From contig JYIP02000003.1 in the NCBI GenBank assembly GCA_001051155.2, positions 3,162,001-3,226,000 of the forward strand: a stretch of DNA of 64,000 nucleotides. The letters are read 5' to 3'. The DNA is from Chrysoporthe austroafricana (taxonomy: Eukaryota > Ascomycota > Sordariomycetes > Diaporthales > Cryphonectriaceae). The notes under the pieces are model-generated. The model was not told where the DNA came from. It was given only the letters and a program-made list of their open reading frames with translations, and ran no database searches. The translations under genes were made by a program, and so were the position numbers. Positions 36,825-47,539 of the stretch are shown here, piece by piece (the first letter of the stretch is position 1; each line of letters starts with the position of its first letter).

Positions 36825-37214
36825 ATGGTACGTCTTGGACGGCCTCCCTAGACACAACCGCCACTGACCACATGCGCCTCGCGCCATCACAGACTGCGCT
36901 CTTCAACTTCCAGTCCCTCCTCCTCGTCGTTCTCCTGCTGATCTGCACATCCGCCTATGTGCACGATATGATGCCATCCCTCCTCGACAAGCGGAAAGAC
37001 ACGGTCCCCGTGAGCTTCTTCTGGAAGTTCGCTCGGGTGGGGGAACGTCTGAGTCCCTACGTGAGCATATGTTGCGTGGCCATGGCCGTACGTTGAACCT
37101 GTGAGCTGAGTCCGAGCCTCGGTCACTGGACTGGGGCTCGTGTCGAGGCCTGTTCCGCTATGGTGTGAAGGTGATGCTGACGATGTGCAGCTGAACTTGT
37201 TGATTGGATTTTAA
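36825..37214 (+). CDS. KSH1: Kish family protein (KSH1/TMEM167), Golgi secretory factor (3 exons)
   Basis: Exons 36825-36827, 36893-37087 and 37191-37214 give 73 residues, the normal Kish length. Exon 1 is only the ATG; introns are 65 and 103 nt, with CTGAC branch sites. The protein opens MTALFNFQSLLLVVLLLICT (signal/membrane segment), continues AYVHDMMPSLLDKRKD and WKFARVGERLSPYVSICCVAMALNLLIGF, which aligns along its full length with yeast Ksh1 and animal TMEM167. Kish proteins are small membrane proteins of the early Golgi needed for the secretory pathway; the molecular activity is not known. The last exon (eight codons including the stop) replaces a readthrough that would end soon after residue 65 and restores the family C-terminus. 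It shares a short promoter with TAF13. Confidence 0.92.
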
Positions 37215-37969
37215 GAAGGACAGCGGAGGGACGGCGACTCGAGCGATTGGCGACATCATATTGATCTTACAACATACCCGCTATGGAGTTCGAAGGCGTT
37301 TGAATATTCTCGGGCCGGTTAGGCGATCCGGAGTTCCCGATCCATGGTGGTTTGGGGACATTCCAGCCTGTGGTTGACACGAGCATATCGAGGTTCTGGC
37401 AGATGATGTGTCGAGGCCACGAGAGCCTCGATATTCTACGATGGCACAGGGACGGCACAGGCTTGCAAATGAGGCGCAGTCAATGAAGGGGCTGGGAGTC
37501 CGAACCATAGTCAATCTCTGGCAGAAGCAGCTGATGCTTCGTCGAGGCCTCAGACCTGGACAGCTTCGGGTTTCGCCCAAGCAACGGGCTCGCCAAGGAG
37601 ACGGGAGGAAACAGGTAATAGCAGACGTTCCTTGCATACTGGACACTGCCACATAAGTCATGGCATCAGGGCCAATCCGCACAGCCTAAGACTCGGGACC
37701 GGAGCAGTGGCATCTCCGTACATTAGGTGCTGAAGAAACTGTGTCATCACCCCCTGGCACCACCGTTCTTGAGGGGCCACGATCTCGAAGTCTGTGGCAA
37801 TCGCGCAGCCAGCTTTGTGACAGGATAGCCTCGAAATAACACAATGGCGTCTGCCAATACTGCCTCTCCAGTACTGATCGAATCGTCTTCAAAGGCTCGT
37901 GCGGGAAGTGACGAGAGAAGTTCATCCATTTCGTAGGATGTTAGTGCCCACATCGAAAGCGTGCTCATG

Positions 37970-38001
37970 TCCTTCGTCATACCTTCGTCATACCTTCGTC
38001 A
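37970..38001. repeat. 11-bp tandem repeat, about 3 units
   Basis: Nearly perfect consecutive copies of ACCTTCGTCAT; the first and last differ at one base. Confidence 0.8.
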
Positions 38002-40044
38002 CATTGTAAGCGCCGCCTGTGAGGGTCGAGGCCGGCGAGGCACTGCTGTCCCTTCCGGATGTAGAAAGGAACCGAGACTCGTCGACCAGAGGGCCAGATG
38101 GAGCTGTGTGGCAAGATTGCAATGCTTGCGTGATGTTTTTGCGAAATTTGAACGAGGTCCCGCATTATCTACATACGTTCCGGCCTCAACATTTCCGTGT
38201 ACGAGGATTTTCAATCCTCAGGGACATACTATTGTACCGGTACCTTGTTTACAGAACCACCATGATCAGGCGATTTGTACGGATGATCTCAATAAGTACT
38301 CCGTTAGGACCTGCCTAGGCCCGAGGTTGATCTGAGCACGCCAATCCAAGCAACAGTCGGACGCTCGGAGTCCAGGTCAGCGTCTTAGGATTAAGAGACT
38401 GCAGCCATCCAGCGACCAACTTCATTTACAAGCGCAACTCAACAACTAACGAGGACCAAGCCAGGATGCTTGCCAAAGGCTGAGTCTGGATTGGCCAGTC
38501 AAAAGTGCTGGAGCAAGTAAAAGTCGTCTCGACTTGGCGCACTCGCTGCCACATCGTCGTTCAGTGCTGGATTGTAATCAGGATCGTCAGGCCTCACTTG
38601 GGCCTCCCTCCGTTGGACGGGGAGAGACCCAACTCAGCACGAACAACTCATACACAGTCTTCTGTCTCAGATGGATTCGAAGCCATGCGTCTCTACAGAA
38701 ACTCTGTGGCCCGGCCAACAACCCAACAACCCAACAACTCATCTCCAACCGGCCGTACCCAAGCAGCCAGTAGCAGCCTTGCACCCAGTTCAAGCCCAAG
38801 ATCCGCAACACGAGCCGCAGGTGAAACGTCTGCTACCACCACAGGATATGCATGGCTACGTATGACGCTGTCCGGTGATCGTCACACGGCCACGTTATAT
38901 CGCCGTTCGCTGCCTGCAGAGTCCCGTCGGGGTCGACATCTCGCGCTCGCGGCGCAGGGCGGTGGTGATCGATACCACCTGGGCCCCCCCCCAGGCGGGC
39001 TCACCGCCGGCGAAGTCCCCAGCCAGCATAGCATCGCATGGCCAGCGTTAGCATGCCTCGCAGGTGCAGACGTCCTCCCGGCGCCTGACGCGATTCGCGC
39101 CGGCCCATGTCCCTGGAATGGGGGGGTGGGAAGGGGAGAGAAAGAAAAAATGACGACGGCCAGCCACGCCGTCCCCTTCGCCCGCCCCCCTTCCGTCAAG
39201 GCAGCAGATTTTCTCGTCGCTTGACAGGTCGTTTTTGCCCCGGTGGCTGGCCGGTAGGAAGCGGACGGCGATCTGTACGCCCGCTCGCCTGTCTCGAGAC
39301 GCACTCTGCAGGAGCGAAAGTGGACCAGACATTGGCCCAGCGAGATCAACCCACTTTGTTACATACCGTGCTAACAGGGAAGGGTTAAAACCTTGGGCGG
39401 CGCTCGTGTCCACTCATCGAAACCTTCTGGAAGGCCTTCTCGAACCCACAACGAGAGTGGGTTTGCAGTCATGGGGGGGGCACCCGCCCCGGCCTTGGTT
39501 GCGTCGGCGACAGCGGTCAGATATTCATTCACCGGACGGGGTCCTTTGTGGGAAAGGATTTTGGGGGGGGGGGCTCAGGGGGTCTGCGCTTATCTTGTCC
39601 CCCCGTGTGTTGGCCTGCGGCGCAGGCTGGCCTTGGCTCTGAGAACCATAATTTGCTGCTAATTTTATACACGACCAGCAGATCCCAGGCACCGGGCGCA
39701 ATGAGAGGAAGGGCCCCTGCCCCCCTGGAGGAACACCACACACACACCACACACCCTTAGACTTCAAACCTTGACCCTGCGCGCGCACAAAGTACAAAAT
39801 GCACACGCCTCTGCACGCTGGTCCGGTACTGCCGACAGACGAAGGAGCGCCACCAGACAGCCACCCACACCTGCGGGTTGTCATCGCCGCCCTCCGCGCA
39901 GGGCCAGGGCTGCTCAGCGAGTGCCGGAGGGAGACCAGGGGCCGTGGGCACGCGGCGCGGCAGGTTAGGCTTTTGGCGGGGTTCCGTACCCGGCTCGCGA
40001 CGCGTGTCTGAGAATGTCCCAAGACCTCTAGTAGAGGTGGAGGC

Positions 40045-40073
40045 CCTCCCTCCCTCCCTCTCTCTCTCTCTCT
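40045..40073. repeat. Polypyrimidine CCCT/CT tract
   Basis: CCCT units pass into a run of CT dinucleotides in non-coding DNA. Confidence 0.85.
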
Positions 40074-43000
40074 TTGTCTCTCGGCCGAGCTCTGCACGGA
40101 GGAGCTAGGAGGACGGAGTACGTGCGTGGCCCTGCAGCTTGGGCGCTTGTCGAAACTTCTCAGCCCTCTTCACGGGGAAAGCGAGGCCTGAAGGACTATG
40201 CGTGACGTGATCCGACAGAGCTGGAGTGCACGCTTATTGGGGGTCCAAGGAGCGAGCGCCGGCCCGGTGCTAGCAGATGGATCGGAGGAAGTGGTTTCGG
40301 CGCCTGTGTCTTGCGTGCAGCAGAAGGATCGATGAATTTGAAACGCGCAGCCCGGGCGCGAGTTGCAGCTCCGGACCTTTGGAACGTCTGCGGCGGAAGG
40401 GCACGGACGGGTCAGGCCTGGAGCGAGGCACCGACCTGAGTTATGTCGATGCCCTGCGGGTCCGCACTCGCTACCTTGTTCCGAATTGGTATCGCCCTGC
40501 AAGGCTTACCAGATACATACTACGTAGGACGGAAGGTGAGGGTGACGGCGATGAACGCCAAGCGATTTGGCGTCACGCCACGACGCACGCGGCTGCGCTG
40601 ATGGTGAGCTGTTGGGAAGGACAAGACTCAGCGCACCATCAGTACATACCTGCGCCATCGTACGGACAGCGGTGCAGGAGCTGTGTAATCTTTGACGCGC
40701 CGTGCTGAGTTATCATACCGGGACTTGCTCTTCTGACCCTGGATGACCTGCCTTTGGGATGCGGACGATCCGCACCGAGTGGCCATAGCGCGAAGCGAAC
40801 AGATGCCAATTCCAATGCTGGACCGAAGCACTAGCCCCAAAGACATGTAGGCGGCGGCGGGCAAGCGTTGTAATAGTGCACGGCTCGCAGCATCAGCAGT
40901 AGCAGCCGTGGTGTTGATGCTTCTGGGCGTCCATATCGGGTTATCACATCGTATTCAAAGCCACGCTGCACTGACGCGTAATATAAAGCACCAACGACCC
41001 GTCGCTGAGCCCCTCTTCGTCAGCAGCGACAAAAAGGACGCCGCAAGGTTGATTGTGCATTTCAATGGAAATCTAATATTATTGCAGTTGGGGCCAAAAC
41101 TCTCATCACTTGACATGCGGTCCGGCGGCGTGTCGGCGGGGTAGGTAAGATGTGATGGTCAAGCAGACTAGCATCTGATCGGTACTGAGCACATCTGGCC
41201 CCCAAAGTCGGGTGGTCATGTAACCACAAAAAAAATCTCCGAGTGGGTTTTGCAAGTGGTCACACAGAAAATAACTCAGATCGAATGGCTGCCGCAGTCA
41301 GTCACTACTGCAGTACCCGATGCAAGCAAAACGGCAGACCTCCGACGCCACCGGGTGTTGTCAGCAGCGAGCGATGATGAAATGCATGGTCGATCTTGAG
41401 CCCCGGCGGCAGCATGGCGATTTCGTTCGTCGTGTGCTTTAGCGGCCAGAGCACTTATTCTCGTATTGACGGGGTAGGTGATCGCTGATATGCACGCTGC
41501 AATCTCGAGAGTCACAAAATGCCCGTGGCTGCATTGCTGGTCACATTGAGAAGTCGGGGGGCGACTTAAAAGCGTGAGTATTCAATACGGCGAGGCGCAG
41601 CGCCCGTGGGCGGGAGGCAGCCGAGACGCAATTAAATGTGGGATGACGATGTGCTCTCGCCGGGAGCATCACCTCGTAATTTCTCCTGCAGCGGGCTGTA
41701 ATTATCACAGCTGCAACTCCATCCCAAGGCAATCTCTTAGAAACTCGTGGGCCGCATCGGTCGAGGCCTGTTTAAGTGGCATGATCACCGAAGTCGGTAT
41801 TACCGACGACCACCTTGCCAAAAAGCACATGGCTTCTACTAGGATCAATGCTAGTCCTCGACCCCCAAGGGTCCGACCCACCTAACGATCTCCCCCACAT
41901 TTCGGGTAAGACAGCTTCGTGTGTATTTCAGCTGTGTCAGTGAGGCTAGCCAAAAGTCGTTCATTCATCAAAGGTAGATCGTGGCAGATATGCGCGCGCA
42001 TTGATCGCTGCGCCTCCAGGAATGCGCATGCTTACGCGCTCTGGTAGTCGTCGAATCATGAGCAGACCATCAAATCTGTCCCGGCGACTCAGCATCGCAT
42101 TTGCCCTGCGATGGTTTCTCATCGTGGCGAGGTGGCACCGCCATCGCCGTCGTCACCCTGCCTCGAGGTGACAGATGGCGAAAAGTCGACGCAGTTGGCG
42201 CCACGAAGCTGGCAAGACGAGTTGTGTGCTCGTCCGTGGGACGTTGCGTCTTCCATACGTGGACCTTCTTGCATGGTGGCTAAGGGCAAGCTGCAGGTCG
42301 GCGAGGTTTTGCAGGTCGTACTAGCACCTAGCACCCACCGTTCTCCTGCGCACAACAGCGCCGCCCTCTAACTCGTCCTGGCCGTAGATCTGTGTGTAAT
42401 GCAGCTGCATGGTATCGTGTGAGCTCTCGTTGGACGCCCGTGGTTTGTTGGTCACCAGTTGCGCTTGCAGATGGATCCTTTCTCAGCTTGGGGCGGGAGG
42501 AGGATCTGAGGAGCGCCAGTCTGTGCTGGCCATAGACGACCTCAACCCTCAAGGACTTGGTTGGTCCGACAAGTGCCCGATGGCGTCCAACCATCGGCGT
42601 CGTTGAAAGAAGGTGTAAGTAGCCTGAGATTTGAGAGCGCAGGGCAAAACAAAGAAGGGAAGGAAGGAGAAAAAGAAAAAGAGAACTAGTCCAGACCAAT
42701 GGACCAAGGACCGGCATTTCCGGGGAATGAAAACAAAACAAAGCAAGGCGTGACCGCTATCGGTTGTGAGCAAGCTAGAGTTCAACGCCGGGGCAGCCTC
42801 ATTGGCAGCCTCGCCATGGCTAAGCGCGAAACCCAAGGAAATTGGCCGATTTGGTTGGTACCGAGTAGTCGGGCCCGAGGCTGATGTATCAGGGGAAATG
42901 GCACTAAGCACCTTGTTTCGTGCGTATCCAGGAAGCCTAGTCCCAAGCGCTCGTGCGACTTTTTTTGGGGGGTTGAGGCCAGCTGTGGCGGCGATTCTAA

Positions 43001-44355
43001 GATTTGTGGCATGTAGCCGGACCACGGCGCCGAGAGAGGCTGTGCGCTCAGCCGGACCAGTTTCTTTGGATTCGACCGTGGGTTAGATGCCCGGCTGAGG
43101 TTGCAATATACTCAGTCCCGTGGCAGTTTTATGCTGCTGGTTTCGGGCCCCGGCGAGGTGACCCAAAAAAAAAAGGGACCCCAACATGCGGTCCTGACGC
43201 GTGCCTAGCAAGACGCTGATCTGAGGGTTGTTAAGTGTCTGACGACCAGCCTCTTCGAGAAATCTTTCCTCTAGCCCGACCGAGTGTTACCCTCCCTGCA
43301 TCTGCCGTACGTGATATTTCCTTAATGAGCATGAAGATTGAGATTCGATTTCATCTCTCGCCTTGCGCCCCCTCCCCGCCCCCGGACATAGATGCACGCC
43401 ACCCTGCGATGTAGGTTTGCAACCACCTGCGACGAAAGCGGAAGCCAATATCGAATGGTGCAGGCACCTGGCCGGCGCCAATATGTGTGCCGCCGCCCGT
43501 GCGTCGCCTTGATGGCTTCGACGGTCTGGTGCCCAGAGTCACGGGCGGGCGCCGTCTGTGATGCAACTTGCTTTGTTTTGAATGCAGGTGACAGTCGAAA
43601 CCTTAAGCTGCATTGTGGATTGGACAGCGACGCAGACGCGCCCCTCACCGTCCTTCTGCATGTGAGAAGGCGAGTCCGATTCGAAAAGAGAAGCTGCGGG
43701 TTTAGTGCATCTAGAGATGGTGCGATGCGATGATCCCTGGAAATGACTTCTGCTGGTGGTAAGTCATCCGCTCGATGCAAGAATGTTGAATGCACCCTGT
43801 CGTGGCCAGTCGCTGCTGGTCCTGCGGGTGGTTCACAAGCTGCAGTGAGTCGACGGCAGTCTCGTCCACCAGCAGCCTCAACGTTTGTGGTTCTCTGCAG
43901 GCCGAGGTGTGGGTACGGAGTATGCCATCGTGTCTGCAGTGGGGGGAGGGCAAGACAGTCTCCGCAATGAGGTTGTTACTTTCGCCCCCCCCTCCCCCCC
44001 AAAAAAACCTCGAGGCCCAGTCAGGCGTTGATCGATCGTGCGGCAGAGTTACTCTGTAGAGCATTCCGTACGGTGGTGGTGACGGTGATTATATTGGCTG
44101 CATGACCTCAGATTGGGGCCAACGCGGATTGTCGCATTGACTTTTGACTTGTAATGTTTGTTGTGGCAGAAGGAGGGGAGGGCCTGGGAATGATGGTCAG
44201 GATGACGGTTTTGTTTTTGGGAGGCGGAGGTTGAAAGTGTGCCCTGCTTGCCCTTTGGACGCTGTACGAGCCTGGAATGGGGCTTGTGCTCGGTACTGCG
44301 GGCGCTGTAACACAGCGCGGGGAGCTGCCACAGCGGTACCGACCCCGTAGGTCGC

Positions 44356-44375
44356 GGTGAGGTGAGGTGAGGTGA
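44356..44375. repeat. GGTGA tandem repeat, 4 units
   Basis: Four perfect pentamers, followed by related GAGGC-rich sequence. Confidence 0.85.
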
Positions 44376-44750
44376 GGCAATGCGAGGCGTAGCGAGGCGT
44401 GGTCTGGCTCCAGACTGCTACACACAGACCCTGGTCCTGCCTCGCATTCCATTACTGTGTGGAGGTGCAGAGGTTGAAGCAGGCATCACGAGGACCTCAG
44501 ACAGTCAATCACCCCCTTGGGTTGCAGAAGCTGCGTGCCTCGCCGGCGTACTATAGCAAGAACGCCCCAGCCGTAACGGACGAGACATCTTGGAAATGAA
44601 CGCCAAGATAGACCACGGCAGTTTTTTGAACATCGAAATTTTTCCCAAGTTTCCCGTCGACGAGACCGCCCTTCCTGGTCGCTGGTGCAGCGCTTGCTTT
44701 CTCTTCTCTCTTCTTCTTGTCCCTGTTTGTTCATGTTCTTCTGCTTCTTG

Positions 44751-44811
44751 CTTCTTCTTCTTCTTCTTCTTCTTCTTCTTCTTCTTCTTCTTCTCCTCCT
44801 CCTCCTCCTCC
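44751..44811. repeat. CTT microsatellite grading into CTC
   Basis: About 14 CTT/TTC units followed by six TCC units. It generates Ser/Phe or Glu homopolymer frames that should not be called genes. Confidence 0.95.
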
Positions 44812-45172
44812 AGCCGCCTCCCCCTCCATCTTCTCCTCCGCGTCTGGTCGATCTAGGATGACTTTGTTCCCGGCTGAACTCAACGCCCAGGCGCTGGGGC
44901 TGGGTGGGAAGAAGAGAGCCGGGGGGGATGTCGAAATTGTAAGCCCGCGTACCTCGGTACCACGCCTCACCCTGCCCATAACATCAAATCTTCAGGGCAT
45001 CTTTATTTGGAAACTCCATGGAAGACTTACGAGTCTCTTCCCCAGCTTCCATCTTAGTGCGCCCAGGGCGCTACCAGACCAGCAGACCTACCAGGCGCCT
45101 GGCTCCCTACCTAAGGCAAAGGGATGCACGAGAGCGCCACGGCCTGTCTGCCTGGTCCTGCCCGTGCGGTGC

Positions 45173-45192
45173 AGACCAGACCAGACCAGACC
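45173..45192. repeat. AGACC tandem repeat, 4 units
   Basis: Four perfect pentamers followed by a partial copy. Confidence 0.85.
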
Positions 45193-46516
45193 AGAGCATC
45201 AACCCATGCAGGCAGACTCATACTAATAATAAGGGCGGGCATTGATCTCCATTTCTCAGACCAGCCACGGCCCGGAGAGGGTTCCGGCTGGCTGGTGCGC
45301 CCGATCCCTTTCATTCCTCCCACCGGATGCGCGGCGGCCGTTGTTATTAGGGCCGCGGCTCTGGCCCTGCCCGGCCTGGCTGGCCCCATGGAAGGAATTC
45401 CCATCGCGTTCTGAAGCCCCCTCGCGGCCCAAAGCAGAGGCCTCGCCAGCCACAGCCATTGTGTGTGTCTGCCTCTGCCTGGCCCGTGTTCGGGCTCTGG
45501 GAGCGGTCCACAGCGGCTCGGGCATCTCGTCTCCTGCATCGATGGCCGGCTCGACCTACAGAGGCTGGCCGCTCCGCAGGGGAAAGGAGCCATCGCGACG
45601 GGTCTGGGCAGGTCACGAGCAGCGAATCTCTCTGGCCGCCCGCCCAGCTGGACCTGGAAGGTGGAATCCGGTTAGCCTCAAGCCTCATCTGGGGTGAGGC
45701 GCGGGTGAGGCGACAGAGCGTTGCACCCGAGATGGGGTCGTCCTCCGGGCCTGTCCCTCGCCTGGTGTGCCCACCGCCCAGGGCCCCCCCCCCCAAAGTC
45801 ATGACCCGTGGCGGTGGCCCACATCTCAGGTTTGGGCCCAGCATGGGGGTGGGTTTCTGCGCATTGACGGTGGTCGACAATCTTGTTCTCCCGGACCCCC
45901 TTGCTTTTGCCCTTGCGCGCGTCCTGCCCGCCGTGGTACGTGTGTCGGCTTCCTGGGACGGATGGGCTCCTCACGACCACCCGCGGCCGCATCCACACCA
46001 CGGCGCCCGCGCAGCAGGATCCTGTAACGAGCAGCCCATACCGTACGCAGTACCTGCTCCCGGTACTGGCTGGCACCCACAGCGCACGCACGGAGGTACC
46101 TCTGTACCCTCCTTCTAGCGCGGGTCGCCAGGCCGGGGCGTGTACGTACATCGTGTCCGTGGCTCATCGACGCTTTGCACTTCCAGGTTGCGCTACGCAT
46201 TTGGGTTCCCTTGTCCGGCCCTGCTGGCCAGGTACTCTATGCAATGCATGCAGGATGCACTCCCTTTCTTCCTCCATTCTCATTGTCACCGCTCTCCATC
46301 TTGTCCTCATACCGACCGCTTTAATTCCCTCTGCTCCTCCCCTTTCCTTGTCTCCTACGTACCTTCGCTTAGACCTCTTATAACTCACCGACATCCAATC
46401 CGCTCTCTACGCTGGTGTTGTTCCCTTTTGTTGATTTCTCTCTCTTTCCCATCCTCATCTCACCTCACCTGGCTCTGCTGGAGTGTCTCACTGCCGACTT
46501 GCCCACCCATCTGCCC

Positions 46517-46546
46517 ACGCACACACACGCACACACATACACACGT
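46517..46546. repeat. Interrupted CA dinucleotide repeat
   Basis: CA units broken by CG and TA, about 1 kb upstream of the TCP11-family start. Confidence 0.8.
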
Positions 46547-47539
46547 TGCAGCCCAGGCTCTTACCTCATCCGGACTTTCTGCCATCCTTCTAGAACGCCC
46601 TCCTGGTCTCATCACCGTGTGTGGTACAGGTCTGTGTTACTCTTCCAGCGCCGGCCAGAGTGCAGACCGCCCGCCTACCCGTCACAGTCATCACGCCTCA
46701 TCCCAGGATCCTCTCGACGGCTCCGGACCAGGACACCTTGACGGGACGTGGAGTTGCAACAGGGCCAGCGTTTCGACCTCTAGCTGTCCTGGACACGGGG
46801 GCCCTTCTCTTTGTCTGCCGCCCACCCTCAAACCTCGGATCACCACATCATTCCCGCCTCGCCGCTTCCGTCCTACATTAATTTAGACCGGCCCGCCCTC
46901 CTCCCACTTACCGGTCCCCTCCTGCCCGGTCGTTAGGCCACCTACTGCAAACACGCAACCCGGGCTTCTGTGGTTGAAACCTAAGCCTCGACACTACGTG
47001 CCTCACTCTTCACGAGTCCACCGGGGACCTGCGTCTCCGTAATAACAACCACCGGGAAACCAGGCGGCACGAGATCCTCGCGAGAAACTGCCGAGGCCAC
47101 CATCCGTCCGAAAGACGTCTACAGGTCAGTAAGCAGCCCATATTACCGTCTGTTGTCAGCCACGGCGGCGAGTCTCCTTCGCCCTCACTTCTGCAGCGTG
47201 GTGTGGTATTACACAAGCCGGGTGACTGAGATGCGACTATCCGTGGTCCCGTGCCTATGTCGGATTACACGATTGGCAAATCAGCCCGAGTAGATAAATT
47301 CTCTTGCTGACCTACGTGCTACCAATCCGACAGTTTCTCATTGGGGATACCTGGTTCTCTTTCCATCGAAACTTCTGAGCTTTCCGGCGACACCCGAAAG
47401 TGGCCACTCATCGGCGCCTACGATCCATCACTGACACTGGTCTCAACCACTATCGTGGTCTCGCATCTTCGTGATACCGCTCCCAGGACCGCAGGTCAGA
47501 GACAGCCGGCTGGCTAGGCTGAGTCTGGTACCAGAGGAA

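Larger units (their letters stand above)
37215..47539. other. 10.3-kb region without a recognised gene
   Basis: No open frame here matches a family I know, and long frames overlap on both strands. Contents: coding-like but broken fragments at 37260-38330, an 11-bp tandem repeat at 37970-38001, long G and C runs (39562-39572, 43980-44006, 45787-45796), pyrimidine/purine tracts and microsatellites at 40045-40073, 44356-44375, 44751-44811, 45173-45192 and 46517-46546. The last ~1.4 kb before the TCP11 gene is strongly pyrimidine-rich and could be its promoter and leader. Confidence 0.45.

Noticed and set aside
37408..37656. Tyrosine-phosphatase-like fragment (LGVRTIVNL)
   Set aside because: Only about a dozen residues resemble the family; the flanking sequence and the catalytic Cys-x5-Arg loop are absent in this frame.
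44590..45226. Plus-strand ORFs with Phe or Ser runs
   Set aside because: Created by the CTT/CTC microsatellite; no conserved sequence on either side.
46140..46886. 248-codon plus-strand ORF upstream of the TCP11-family gene
   Set aside because: Translation of a pyrimidine-rich, CA-repeat region; biased composition and no recognisable domain.
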